A stretch of DNA of 64,000 bases from contig NC_079232.1 of NCBI RefSeq assembly GCF_028502605.1, positions 1,178,001-1,242,000 on the forward strand, in the 5' to 3' direction. The position numbers and the translations under genes were made by a program. Shown here in pieces: positions 12,063 through 24,030 of this stretch. Below the pieces are notes generated by a model that saw only the letters and a program-made list of their open reading frames with translations, did no database searches and had not been told where the DNA came from. The stretch comes from Trichoderma breve (Eukaryota; Ascomycota; Sordariomycetes; Hypocreales; Hypocreaceae). Within the stretch, counting starts at the first letter, position 1. Each line of letters opens with the position of its first letter.

Positions 12063-13838
12063 ATGGCACCCTCAGCTACCGAGCCTAGCACCAATCCCCT
12101 GGACTTCCAGAGCGGCTTTGTCCAGATTATTAACGGCAAAAGCTCGCCCACGGCAACTACCCGCCATGGCATCAACCCAGCAACTCTCAAGGCGAAGCCT
12201 GAGGTTCCCTTAGCCACCAAGGAAGACCTCGACAGTGCTGTTGCCGCCGCAAAGGAGGCCTTCAAGAAGTGGTCCAAGGTTCCTTACGAAGAACGCAAGG
12301 CTGCCGTGCTGGCATTTGCAGATGCCATTGACAAGCAGAGGGTCGAGTTCCGCGACCTGTTGATTTCAGAACAAGGAAAGCCTGTAAGAACTTTTCGAAA
12401 GACTTGTGATGATCGTTGAACATTTTGTACTGATCCATTGTTAGATCCCCCAAGCAGATGGCGAAACCAACGCGGCTATCGAGTGGATCAGGGGCATGGC
12501 CAACATCAAGATCCCCGAGGATGTCATCGAAGACAACGAGAGACACACCGTCATCACAAGATACATGCCCCTGGGTGTCGTCGCTGCCATTGTTCCCTGG
12601 AACTTTCCTCTCTTGCTGGCAACAGGAAAGATTGCCCCTGCTCTGCTCACAGGAAACGTCATCATCGTCAAGCCATCGTAAGTCACATCCTTGGAGGAAA
12701 CAATAACTCATGTAATAGAATCTCATCTAACGGTTATTGAATAGACCTTTCACACCTTACTGTGGGTTAAAGATCGTTGAGCTGGCACAACAGTTCTTCC
12801 CACCTGGCGTTGTCCAGTCTCTCAGCGGAGATGACAACCTTGGCCCATGGCTTACATCCCACCCTGGCATCGACAAGATCAGCTTCACTGGCTCAACACA
12901 GACCGGAAAGCTGGTTATGCAGAGTGCATCCAAGACTCTGAAGAGAGTGACTCTTGAGCTGTAAGATTTCCTTTTCGAGCATATCCCAATGGAACTTCGT
13001 CTAACACCTGATAGTGGTGGCAACGACCCAGCCATCGTCTTCCCTGATGTGGATGTCGACAAGGTCGCTGAAAAGGTACATAACATCCCATTCATCATTC
13101 ACCCCAAGCCGGACATGGAAATACTAACAACAAATAGGTCGCCCTATACGCCTTCCTCAACTCCGGCCAAGTCTGCCTAAACCTCAAGCGCATCTACATC
13201 CACGAATCCATCTACGAAGAATTCCGCGACGCCATGGTCAAGCACATCAAGGCCTACACCCTCGGCAACGGCGCCGACGCCGGCGTCAGCCACGGCCCCC
13301 TCCAAAACTCCATGCAGTACGACCGCGTAAAGACCTTCTTCGACGACATCGAGAAGCAGGGCTGGAAGGTCGCCGTCGGCGGCAAGATTGAGCCCCCTAC
13401 CAACGGATTCTATATTGCTCCTACGGTCATCGATAGACCTCCTGAGAACTCTCGGATTGTCGTTGAGGAGCCGTTTGGTAAGGATATTCGGATACAGTGA
13501 GAACAAACATATTGAATGATGCTAATACATTCTGCTCTTTAGGTCCCATCGTCCCACTGCTCTCATGGAGCACTGAAGAGGAAGTCATTGCCCGCGCCAA
13601 CAACACAACCATGGGTCTCGGTGCCTCAATCTGGTCCAACGACATTGAAAAGGCGGCTAGAATTGGTCGTGAAATGGAGGCCGGCACTGTCTGGATCAAC
13701 ACACATTTTGAAATCTCTCCCATTGTGCCCTTTGGTGGACACAAGGAGAGCGGCATCGGCGCCGAGTGGGGAATCAACGGACTCAAGAGCTTCTGCAACG
13801 TCCAGTCAATGTTTGTAAACAAGCAGGTCGTAAGCTAG
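12063..13838 (+). CDS. NAD(P)-dependent aldehyde dehydrogenase
   Basis: Oxidises an aldehyde to the acid; ALDH superfamily, 488 residues, typical length. Six exons: 12063-12383, 12445-12677, 12745-12960, 13015-13075, 13138-13477 and 13543-13838, all with GT-AG introns of 54-67 bases. Motifs run in order: VPWNFPLL (substrate/cofactor channel), [18 protein letters not shown] (Rossmann loop), [11 protein letters not shown] with the general-base Glu near 257, [11 protein letters not shown] with the catalytic Cys near 290, EEPFGPIVP, and PFGGHKESG near the C-terminus. No targeting peptide is obvious, so it is probably cytosolic. Family members include succinate-semialdehyde, betaine-type and broad-range enzymes; I cannot choose between them. 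The fourth exon is only 61 bases. It lies between two Zn2Cys6 regulators. Confidence 0.93.
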
Positions 13839-14213
13839 AGGTTTTATAAACAGCAAAGATATCAAGAATAACATACCTTGTTGATAATGATGGGGCAGAA
13901 TGCGTGGCGAAGACATCTTTGTTTCACATATCTTCAGCAAACGCTTGCTTGACAACTATGATTGGCCATGTGTTCTATCACAGTGAAGATGGGGTTGCAC
14001 AAGAGGTATATCGCAATGAGTGAGCGTCAATAGACGCCCTCGTATATTAAATAGCATAATTCTCATCTCAAGGTGCGCCAAACATGCGAAACTACCTGGT
14101 TGCCGATTTTTCCAAATTGATATGTGCATAAGTCATACTGCTGAATCCAAAAAAGGGCTATAACATCATTTTCACCGTTTGTCATATATCGCAATAAAAC
14201 AAGAAGCCGTTTT
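13839..14213. other. Intergenic region between convergent genes
   Basis: This is the 3' space between the aldehyde dehydrogenase and the leftward regulator. It is AT-rich and contains no gene. Polyadenylation of both genes must occur here, but I see no defining signal. Confidence 0.5.
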
Positions 14214-16816
14214 TCATAGAGGCACGCTGCCATTACCAAGGAAAGCAACGTTCGGATCGGAATTCGCATCGGGCGCCATGCCCGTGAAGCCATCGCTATT
14301 CTCCATATTCATCTGAGAATCAAGCGGGCTTAGAAACGTATCAGTGGATAGAGGGGGCGGTGTCAATGCATTTTCGTTGAGCGCGGACATGGCCACGTAA
14401 TCGACCATTAGCCATAGAGCAGCTTCCAGTTTTGGATCAACCTCTGAGGTTGTCGGGTCCAAAAGGGCAGAAAGAGAGTGATAGTTGGCGTCGAATAGCA
14501 TTAATTGAAGATGCTTAAGTAGCAAGTGGGATGTTAATAATTTGATAAAATCACAAATAAGAATAGGCCGCGAAGACTCACCATTTTCGAAGCGTGGTCC
14601 CACCTTCTTCCCACCCGTTCTAGTATGTGGATAGCCTTTTGATAATGACTTAACAGTTCTGGGTCCGTGACTTGTCCCTTTTCCTGGTCGATATGGATAG
14701 CCAAGGAGAGAATACCACCGGCAAGAATTGAGGCATATGCGTAGAAAGAGGATTGCACGTGGCAGCCAGAGGTAATGGCGTCCTCCACAACGGAAGATAT
14801 TGCTCGCGCATGGTCACAGCTGACTTCAAAAGAGCGGGTCAAGAATTTTGGCGGTACTTTACAGTTCCCCTTCTGGAGCCTCATTCGGAGAAGGAATGGG
14901 TGATTGAGTAGACAGTGGGCAGTGTGGAAAGTGATACGAGCAAACACAACGTGTTCAAGAGACTGGAAATCCAGTGTGCCGTCGGGTTTGCGATACTGCG
15001 CCACGATCTGAGGGATAGGGATGGTTTCTACTTGAAGGTGATGATCAATGAGCAGCAGGAAGGTATTTAGTAATGTGAAATCAGACCTGGGATCCCACGG
15101 CGGCATTTCGTCAATTTCGCGCCCGTGTAGGACGTATCGTACGCATCGTCCAAGAGCGGTGGCGGCAAGTATCGTTTGAGTAAAAGTACTGTTGACCGCT
15201 GAGTCTCCCTCTGACTTCCAGTTGATGAGCTGATGGAGTGTTGGCGTTTTCTTCCAGACGCCCCTTCTAAACGTCTCTTCGTCAACTGGTAGCTGGACAT
15301 GTATGTCCTCCTCGGAAATGGCTGGTGGGCGGCTTTGGCCGACTGAGACCAGCTTGTCGAGCAGATATATTGACCAGAAAGCTCGGCGGTGCTCTTCCTG
15401 TTCAATCGGGGTCAATGTGCTCTTCGGTTCCTTCATTAGCTGCAAGTCTTGGGCAATGCGGACGGCAAGACCAATCTTGAGCCACCCTGAGCTGGTGCGA
15501 CCACCTGAAGGGAATTCATGGTTAACGAAAACACCAACTTTTCATGCTTTTTCAAAACAAGACTTACATGTGAAGTCAACCACCCCAAGAATATTACTAG
15601 CCTGTGCGACTTGTAATGTAGGATTGTTCTCGACGGTTAAGTGATCATTGAGGAGAGCCAGCCAAGCCTCTCTAGCGTATGCCTCGGTTGCCTCGCGCCT
15701 ACAACCTGCAAAGTAGTCGGAATCTGAGAATTTGAGGGCTGACGCTAAAATGCCAAAGAGTAAACATTTTGGAACGAGACCGTAATTTAATCTCTCCCGA
15801 AAGCTTTGCTCGTGGAAATATGTGTAAGGCTGATTATGAACATGAAGGAAGTAAGTATCGATGAGGTGAGCCATGACAGGGGGAGGCGGCGCGGTGGTAA
15901 ATCTCCTACTACGGAGTTAGCAAGTTCCGTCTTGAAATTCCCGGTATAGGCGGGATAGTAAATAAACGCACATTGCATTCGCAATATCAGACACAGGCTG
16001 CTCTGTTGTTTCGGGGACGGACGGTGGGAACTGCTGCTGAGGTGGCGATGGCTCTGTGAATTCTGGAGAGAGATCCTGGTAGGTGGTGGATGCTGCCAGG
16101 TCCGGGAAAGTAACCTGTCCATTTCGATTTTCGCCATTTCTTGAATACTATTAGCAAATGATGCACTCTTGGCCCTATCGACGCAAGATTGACGCACAAG
16201 AAGCCTATCAAGCCCTGGCTATGCAGCTGGGCCAGTTGCGATTCGATGGTGTTGATCCTGTTGAGCAGCTCGGGCTATATCGATGGTCAGAACGCGAATG
16301 CAGATTCAGGATGGGCGATGCTCACGTCTACGACGCCGGTGCGAGGGAAGAGGGTTGACGTTGTAGTGGGAGCGGACGGTGATCGACCCTTGACGGAGCT
16401 ATTGCTGGGCGCTGCGTTGGGAGGGTTGGTGGCGGAGTAGGGCTCGTAGTGACAGACGCGATCGACTCGGCGACAGTTCATGCATCGGGGACGCTCGCCG
16501 GAACACCTGGTTTTGCGATGCCTGCAGGGTTTGATTCGCACACGTTAGCTACAGTGGTTTTGACGGCATTCACATTCACAGCTTCCCAGGCCGGAGAAGG
16601 CCAGCCATTAAGCTCCGCTCGGCAGCTGAGGCGGCGTTTCCCGACCTGTGCCGGCGGCTGCAAGTAACTGCAAAGGCACGGAGTAAGAGGCGAGTTCGCG
16701 CACCGACAATTCGTGCAGGCCTGGCGGATGCGGCGGATGGTGTTGACAGTCGGCGCCGGCCGGGCTCGCGCATCGGACCGCTCCCAGCTGGAAGCATCGG
16801 CTGCTTGTTCGGACAT
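14214..16816 (-). CDS. Zn2Cys6 transcription factor, fungal_trans family
   Basis: Nuclear regulator of 704 residues reconstructed from seven exons: 16704-16816, 16326-16521, 16198-16274, 15972-16139, 15568-15905, 14582-15504 and 14214-14513. The zinc cluster is split by the first intron (182 bases). Exon 1 ends with QACTNCR and exon 2 resumes with HRKTRCSGERPRCMNCR, giving C-x2-C-x6-C-x6-C-x2-C-x6-C. Exon 3 encodes a heptad-like helix (ELLNRINTIESQLAQL), the usual dimerisation coiled coil after the cluster. The middle-homology domain follows from about residue 190: MAHLIDTYFLHVHNQPYTYFHE, then FWSIYLLDKLVSVGQSRPPAI. All introns but the first are 51-68 bases. An upstream Met at 16864 would add 16 residues. 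Target genes are unknown; it converges on the aldehyde dehydrogenase. Confidence 0.87.
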
Positions 16817-18869
16817 GGTGCTACCGCATGCCTGTGCGACGGATGCGAAAAAACCATCGATCACGATGTTCGATTGAGATGCAGCAGAAGACGCTGAATA
16901 AACGATGAGCGGGGTTGCACATATAGCGATAGCGTGCCTGCATAACTTAAAGCTTGCACAACTCCGGGTCCCACGAAAAGTAACCGGTACCCGACGCTGG
17001 CAGCGGGAGAACCTGACCGGGGCAGCCTGTCAGGCCCGCGCTTTTTGACTTTTGCAGCGTGATGCAATTGGCGAGTCAGCGGCTGACCAACAACTCAGCG
17101 CACCTGGCAGGTACCGTTGGCGCTAGAAAGTGTACCCGGTACCTCTGCTAGTGGCTGATCACTAATATTGTGCAACGCTCCTTTACAGCAGTAGCGGCTC
17201 TTTAATGATTGATGGCCTCTGGGGAATCTTTCATGTTCTCCTTTCATGGGCGGTCGGGCAGTTTTGAGGTTTGGTGTTCGATGCCCGTTGCACCATCTTC
17301 ACGTCGTGTCTTGGTAGTGAAAGCTTCCCACTCATTCTCTGCTTCAGCCCTTAATCCGAGTTAGATTTCAGCCAAGGCTGCGGTTACAGCCCATCGCCAA
17401 CAATCCTCTGAGATTCTGACACTGAGATTCTGACATCCTCCGTGGCCGATCCGATGGTCGCGGCTGACAAACTGCCTGACCATGTGCAGAAAGCCCATCG
17501 AGAGCGTAATATTCCGATTGCACTCGTAAGGCGGCTGAAGCCAGACCTCGGCAAGTTGCCTTAATGCAGAGACAAGCCATTTCCCCCTCTTTTCCAAGTA
17601 GGACTCGCGCCATTCGTATCCTCATCAAGAAGGGAAAACTCCCCGAGATGCATAGAGGAGCAGAATCTCTCGTCGTTTGTCGGGATTTTGCGCTCTCTGT
17701 CAACTGTGCCACCACTTAGATTGCCTTCCATTGCTTGTCAAAACCCGGTTGCCGATTGAACCGCAGTGCCCATGTTGATTGTCCAGTGACTTGAACTCGA
17801 AGCGGGCGCCAGGCATTCCAGCCAGAAGTAGTGCTCTGCATCGGCTCTCATTATGCAGCAGAGGGTGTGGTGTCGGCCTGTCGGCGCCGAAGCGTGCTCG
17901 GGACAAGAGGCCCGATGGAAATCACAGTCCCGACATATCGTATCGTCCGTTGTCCCAGTTTTGGGGCGTTTTGCTATCCAAATCTCGGCCGTGCCAACAG
18001 CTGGTCCTGCATGATGACTCAACTTCTATGATATCTTAAGAGAGATTAGCTTACATCCCTATGAAGATGGAGATAATAGACGGCACCGATATCCCAAACG
18101 GAGTAGTAGTGCCGGCTACCGCTTACCTTTCACCAAGCGTGACTTGAGAGTCGAAATTGGAGTTGAGCATGGCTGAGATCCCAAAGAACCGGTGGTATTC
18201 CGCTCATCGCAAGCTCAAAGAGAGGCGAAACGCCGCGGCTATCCGAGCGCTTGGGCGGCGATCATCCGGGAGGCCTAGCGAGTTCATCCCCGACGACAAT
18301 CAGCCGCCGCACGCGTCTCTTCCCCCCGGGACGCGATCTCGCGCGTAGATCCCTGGAGATTCATCCGGCAGACGACTTCGGCAGAGACGCTTGATGTTAA
18401 ATTTGGCTTTGCAGACGATGCAGAGCCGGTGATGCGATTATACTAGGTTGATACCGACCCCTCCATTTCTGGGCATGGTGGACCGGTCCGCAGAGCGGTC
18501 CGCGTGGGGCAGCACTCCGCCTGTTTGCTTGCAGTTAAGTTTGACAGCAGCTGAACAAATTAAGCTTGAAGCATCAAGTGATGAAGGGGATTGATAGAAG
18601 CAAATGGTGAATAAGAAAGTTAAAAACAGAATTCATACGATTTGGGTGGCTTCTTCTTGCAAGGTTGTAGGTTGTATCCAGGCGGCCCGCTGCAAACACA
18701 TGACTCGGATTGCCTTATGAGCACTTACACCTAACATGAAGTGGTCAAGATAGATGGAGCATGTACATTTGCAGCAGAAACAAGAAGCTACAACAGGTAT
18801 CTATACGTCTTATACATAAGTTTTACCACTATGGGCGACGCGTATCTTTGGCTGTGATACAACCAATGC
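16817..18869. other. Intergenic region, 2 kb
   Basis: Many short overlapping frames occur on both strands at 17361-18350, none with a motif, a splice pattern or a plausible start. The 63-codon frame at 18157-18348 encodes a basic, Arg-rich peptide and is the only one I would not dismiss outright. The rest seems non-coding. Confidence 0.5.
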
Positions 18870-19670
18870 TCACTTTTTTTGCGGCAGGAAGGGCAGTCCG
18901 GAGACCCGATAGTTCGTACGACAGGATCGCTCATCTGGCAGTCTTTCCTCTGTTATCTGCGATCCCATCTTCCCGGTGGATAAGCTCTCTTCATCAGAAG
19001 CTATGAGGGCTGCCTCCCCCTTCGCCTCCTCATCTCTTATTCTGACTCCTTCATTAATTCTTAGACGACCAGTAGTACCTTTTCTAATTTGGCAGCATCT
19101 GGGCACCGCAAGGATCCTTTTACTGGTGAACTCCTTCCAATCCACCGCAAATGGGAGGCACGCATTCGCATATTCGCCTCCGTCTCCGTCCATCTCAATG
19201 ATGTTTATTTGGAGCACCTCGGGATCCGTATCGTCATGGGGGACTAAGTGGTCAAAGGTAACACCGTAGTAGTCTATTTGACTGAGACCAATTGCAATGA
19301 GAATTGCCATTAGTCATGATCGAGTGAGTAGGGCCAAGCAAATTCTCTATGCATCTGGGCTTGCAACTCACTCTATAGTTTCTCTGATCCAGCCGAGATA
19401 CTCATCACGCACGACGATGTCGTTTTCAATACCGGGGCTAGGGTCAGAGCCGTATATTGTTCGGTACGCCAGCTTCGCCAGCAATGGCCCAGACGGCTGG
19501 GGGTAAGTCGGAGGAAATTCACTGAAATGCCACGGCTCATTTGGGAGAAGCTTTTGTACAGATACAAGTGGCCCCTCAATTTGGATGCGAAGCGGCTTGT
19601 CCGGCGGGGGCGGATGATGAGCATGGACTGGCGACCGGATGCAACTTGGGATATGAAGCTGAAGCGCCAT
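18870..19670 (-). CDS. Unrecognised protein, 236 residues
   Basis: I do not recognise this family. Two open blocks join cleanly: exon 1 is 19372-19670, the 90-bp intron has donor GTGAGT, and exon 2 is 18870-19281 after acceptor CTCAG. The join reads WIRETIDQIDYYGVTFDHL with no frame problem. The N-terminus is proline- and histidine-rich (HAHHPPPPDKP). The middle is acidic with alternating Asp/Glu, and the C-terminus is charged (DEEAKGEAALIASDEES). There is no signal peptide or membrane segment. It lies just 3' of the decayed STAND-like gene on the same strand and could be a fragment of an accessory gene family. The start codon is the first Met of exon 1 and is not independently supported. Confidence 0.5.
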
Positions 19671-19979
19671 AGCTGGTGTTGCGCAGCTTTGAAGATTATA
19701 GGACCTGAGCTAGGTCACAGAGTCAAGACAAGGAGATTTGATCAAGAGCAACTGTCCAAGAGCTAAGAATGACCAGAAAAAAGGTCGGTGCACGGTTCTC
19801 CCTGCTTGAGTGTTTGTATAGTTGGTTACATGTAACTCTCTTTTTCAGATCATGTGCACTGTCTACCCGGATTACTACAGCTGTGGCCATTATGGAATTA
19901 GACCAAGGTCCTTCCATCAAGGAGACAACATGTACTGCACCAATTGCGGTGTGCTTAAAAGTGTTCAAATTCTCAAGCC
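19671..19979. other. Short intergenic region
   Basis: It lies between the unrecognised gene and the end of the STAND-like pseudogene, both leftward. No feature is supported. Confidence 0.5.
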
Positions 19980-22900
19980 TCAAAGTTCTTCAAGGATATC
20001 AATTACTTTGAGTCGCCAATTATCCCAACTTTCCTGTGTTGAAAGAGGCGCAGGCCACGATGTTGCCATTGGGATGGGAACGTCCTTCATGCGGGCAGGG
20101 TAGAGGTCGTTTTGGACCGCTTGCCACGTCAATCCAGAAGACACATGATTGATGTCATAGAGGTGACGACAGTCTCCCTCAAATATAATACGCCCCGTTA
20201 TAATCAAGGTCTTGAGGACTGGTTTATCCATTATGTCCTCGTTAACGTAACGAACCCATAGATCAAGATCAGGGTCTGTATCAAGTCTTCTGAAGAATTC
20301 CGTGGAACATATTTGGTAAAAAAGACCTTTCATGTGACAATTTTGTTTTCGAGCATCTGCAACAGATGTGGTGAGACGAAGTTTTCGCAGGGTTTCTTCC
20401 TGCAAAGGAACCCCAATTTGGCAAAGGTAATCGACAACTTCTAAATCCAAAATAAAAGCGATTGCGAGATCCAATGGAAACCGTGGTAAAGTTGATGAGA
20501 AGTGGTTCTGAGGCGAATATCCTGGTGAACTTTGTTCCAATTTGAGGTACTTATTGAAAATACTATTGATAGCCTCTGTAGAAGATAAAGCGGTGCAGGC
20601 CTCAGATAGAATTTTCAATATAGAAAGATTCCGGGAGGCTAAGGCTGGTAGGATGGTAAATTGCGTCCACGGTCTGTTGGAGATTGAATGCGAAACATCC
20701 AATCGGGAACCTAACCGTCGAGCAATATCAAGAAATAATTCCAGGTCATGTAAGCTCCCTTTATATATGATCTCGGTGCAGCTATGAATAATCCTTTCAT
20801 TTATATCGTGGATAAATAGAAAAGAAGTATCATTTTTGCGGGTGATATATTTGGCGCATAGCCGAATGAATCCTGAGAAGACCTGTAGTTCATTCCATTT
20901 ATGACGTCCCACGAACCAGAAAAATGCTTTGTAGAGGCAATGAAGGTTCACAATGGGTACTGAAAACAGGACCTCCATGGAATCCCATTTGAGGTGAGTA
21001 TATGCCAGTTCCCATGCCAAGATCCAGTTGATTTTCCTCATGTTCTCAATCCTGCTTATCATAGTCTTCAACGCGGCAATATCATCATTGCATATGGCAA
21101 ACAGAATGTCCAGATTGTTGGGGATCAAATTCGGTTCTAAGTTCATAAATGAAAGGAATTTTTGAGGAAATTTCAGATCTTCGCGCAGCAGTGAGGCACT
21201 TATTAAGCAGTTTGCAGATACCGGATGAGAATTTGGAGAGCGACATCCGATAGCTTCAAAAAGCTCTGAGAAAGCTTCAAATGTATCGCAGAACCAGTAT
21301 ATCAACATCCAGATACAGTGGTGGTCTTGCACCCAAAACATTCGATCAAAATCTCCTGGTAAGCACCCAGAGCATTGCTTGATGTTTTCAACAATGCGAT
21401 CAACAATTTGTTGAAAAATAGAAGATGTATGCGTTGTCGGTTGAATTTGAAATTCTTGCCTAGATCGAGCTAAGGTATCGATATCCTTATATATGGTACT
21501 GAAATAAAAGTTGCAGTTAAAGAGAGTCTTTCCAGCATCAACACAAATATGTATAATCGCGGCTGAATATACCATAGATGCGTCCATCGGGAGCGGCTTT
21601 GGAGAATCTTGAAATACAAATAACGATGTCAAAATGTTATGCAAGAGCCGTTTATCTATTTTTAGCAAATTAGCATCCCATACCTTCTATATATTGAAGT
21701 GGTAAAGACTAGCCTTGTTCTGAAAAAGAGCTTATTAGAAGATCTTCGGCATATACCAAGTGTTTGTGCATATCAGACGTTACTATCATTGTAGGTAGTT
21801 CAACGTAAGCAGCTGTACTAGCAGCATAGGGAAGACTGCAAGCTCACATTGGCGTTTGTATATATCTTGACCCATAGAATTTTGTACAATTAAATTTAAC
21901 GAGAATTTGTTCATAAACTGCCTCTTTGGTATCTCTATGATCACCATACAGTCGATTGGCAGCTCACGCTGGTCGTATTTGTACTCAGCAAATCTGTGAA
22001 GCTTTGATCAGCATATAATCGTGAAGTATGCTCGGCAATTTTACTTCTGAAATAATATTTCCCCACTGTGTGTTTGCCATTTTAGCTCGGGCTGATCGCC
22101 TGTGTTGCGACGTGGAGTGAGAGCTGTGGATGGGGGCAGATTCCAAATATCCAAATTACATGTCAAGAGATCCTTCAACTGGAAGGTGATCATGGACAAG
22201 GCATTAAGTTTAGATGTTGCTCCCTTGAAAACTTGATTAGAAAAGGTCACTTAGACGTATCAGTTTATTTCACTTGCTTGAGTAAGACGCTGAATGTGAT
22301 ACGCTCGACGGTCATTTGATGCGCCCATATGAGTTCGTTGGGGATGTATTGCAATAACGTCGGTCAATATCCAACATGCCTTTAACAGGTTTGTGTACCC
22401 TTGGTTGTATGTGGCATGGTCTTCATGAGACTGTGGAGCGGCCCCTAATTGTGACTCTGCCTACTCACTTATTAGCAGTGACCATACTTTTGGCAGTCGT
22501 TTTACGCTTTACCTTCATGAGCCACCATTGCCCTATTTGAAGCCAGCTATCTATGCCAATCGAGGCCCAAGGGCGATTGTCAAACTCTGCCTTTTGTAGA
22601 AATGCATCCGTCAACTCCATCAAAGCATTGGCGTCCAGGGGCGCTGTAAGCACCGGTCGATCCCGCTGAGCACGGTCAGGTAGTAGAAGTTGTCGCAGCT
22701 CGTCTAACTTTTTGTCGGTCTGCGTATTTCGTTTCTCTATACGTTCCAAAGATGAACTTCCAATCGTTAGCTCACTTTATTTGGATATCTTTCGTCAGGA
22801 GATACTCACTTTTGAGCACCTTGCAAGGTAAGGGCAAGTTGGGAATTATGAAGCATTATCTATGATTATTTAGCGCATGGCATTTTTTGAAGCTGATGAG

Positions 22901-23314
22901 TTGAAGCTATCTCACTTTGGCGCGTAGATCGTTGATGGTGTGAAGCTCCTGTGAGTACTTTAATCGATCCCAATAAATGCGCGGGTTGAGTCGCTTTCCT
23001 TGCCCCTTAGTTGGCGTTTGGAGCTCTGCATAACGCTTGGATAGCTGCTGCATCTTTTTGAGTGTTTCTTCTGCTTGCGATATGACGCGATTAACAAGGT
23101 GAATCCGAACATCTCCGGAGCGTTTTAACACTGAGTCTTCGTCCCTGAGTTCTTCGACAAGCAGCTGGATGGTGTTGTGGAGGTTTCCCAGCTCTTGGTT
23201 GAGTCCACGAAGCTCTTCGGGCGCATCCCTAGAAACTTTATAGACTTGCGAGTAGAGTTTCCAGCAAATCTCCCCCACAGCGATGAAATCACCTATTCCG
23301 AGACCGAAGGACAT
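19980..23314 (-). pseudogene. STAND-type (NLR-like) N-terminal-domain protein, probably decayed
   Basis: The start at 23314 (MSFGLGIGDFIAVGEICWKL) is typical of the fungal N-terminal domain of STAND proteins. Clean exons follow: 22916-23314, 22810-22859, 22513-22756 and 22460 onwards, giving LRAK-IMLHNSQ, GAQN-SSLERIEKR and WWLMK-AESQLG. The fourth exon reads QGYTNLLKACWILTDVIA and then meets TGA (22260-22262) and TAA (22251-22253) in the same frame, which continues to 22045. After an exon at 21848-21993 the likely next exon (from 21730) meets TAG at 21687-21689, followed in frame by an open 562-codon C-terminal block to 19980. All three stops are one C-to-T step from CGA, CAA and CAG. A 42-bp intron could skip the first two, but it is unusually short and its branch site abuts the acceptor. 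I therefore favour a pseudogene. An alternative is two shorter genes. The C-terminal block resembles degenerate ankyrin-like helices only faintly. Confidence 0.6.
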
Positions 23315-24030
23315 GATGCTTTTTGCGAGATGTGCGAGGCAAAGACCAAAATCCAAAGAATAAGCAAAGGTCTTGGGCATCAATAGATAAGTATATATAT
23401 ATATATATATAGAGGGAGTGGGTCGCATAAATACCTGAGCAATGGCCAATCCGACTGGGAGCCTCTGCTATTGGTGGTGGTTGGTGGTGGTTGCACGAGA
23501 CTGGGCGATTTCGATGGCCAACAGGCATAGCACAAGACAGATCTGCCAGAGCCATAGGTTTTTGACTGCGCATCCCACCTGCAGCAAGACTTCACTTAAT
23601 ACGGAACAGATTGCCGTGACAAACGTGCAAACGCCGTACCCGCTCGAGTGATTACATAGATAGGCACCACACCGAGGGACTGTACCATGGATGATGGTGA
23701 GTCAATGTCCGAGGAAGTATGTTGGCCTTTTATGTAAACCGACAAGCTGAGAAGCTGAAAAGGTGCAAAACTTTCTGTTCTGCTATGCTGATGATCTATG
23801 AACGAGGGGGAAACAAGCTGCAAACAGCAGCGAACAGAAAGTGGGCTTGACCTAGGAGAGTGGTCACACAAATCCACGTGACAACTCAACATAAACAAAG
23901 CGATGAATTTATAAAATATTTCAGTGAATTCGTAAATGAACACGAATCCTCTCATGGTTGCTGAGACGCCATCTATCTGAAAATACGTTCTATAAATATG
24001 TGGATGATTTGATATGCAATGGTGCCTCCA
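23315..24030. other. Intergenic region
   Basis: This is the upstream region of the STAND-like gene and the 3' end of the FAD oxidoreductase. It contains a TA dinucleotide run (listed separately). The 119-codon leftward frame at 23596-23955 has no domain. Nothing else is seen. Confidence 0.5.
23391..23411. repeat. (TA)n microsatellite
   Basis: About ten TA dinucleotides lie about 80 bases upstream of the STAND-like start codon. The run is simple sequence and likely variable in length between strains. It could act as an AT-rich promoter element of that gene. Confidence 0.85.
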
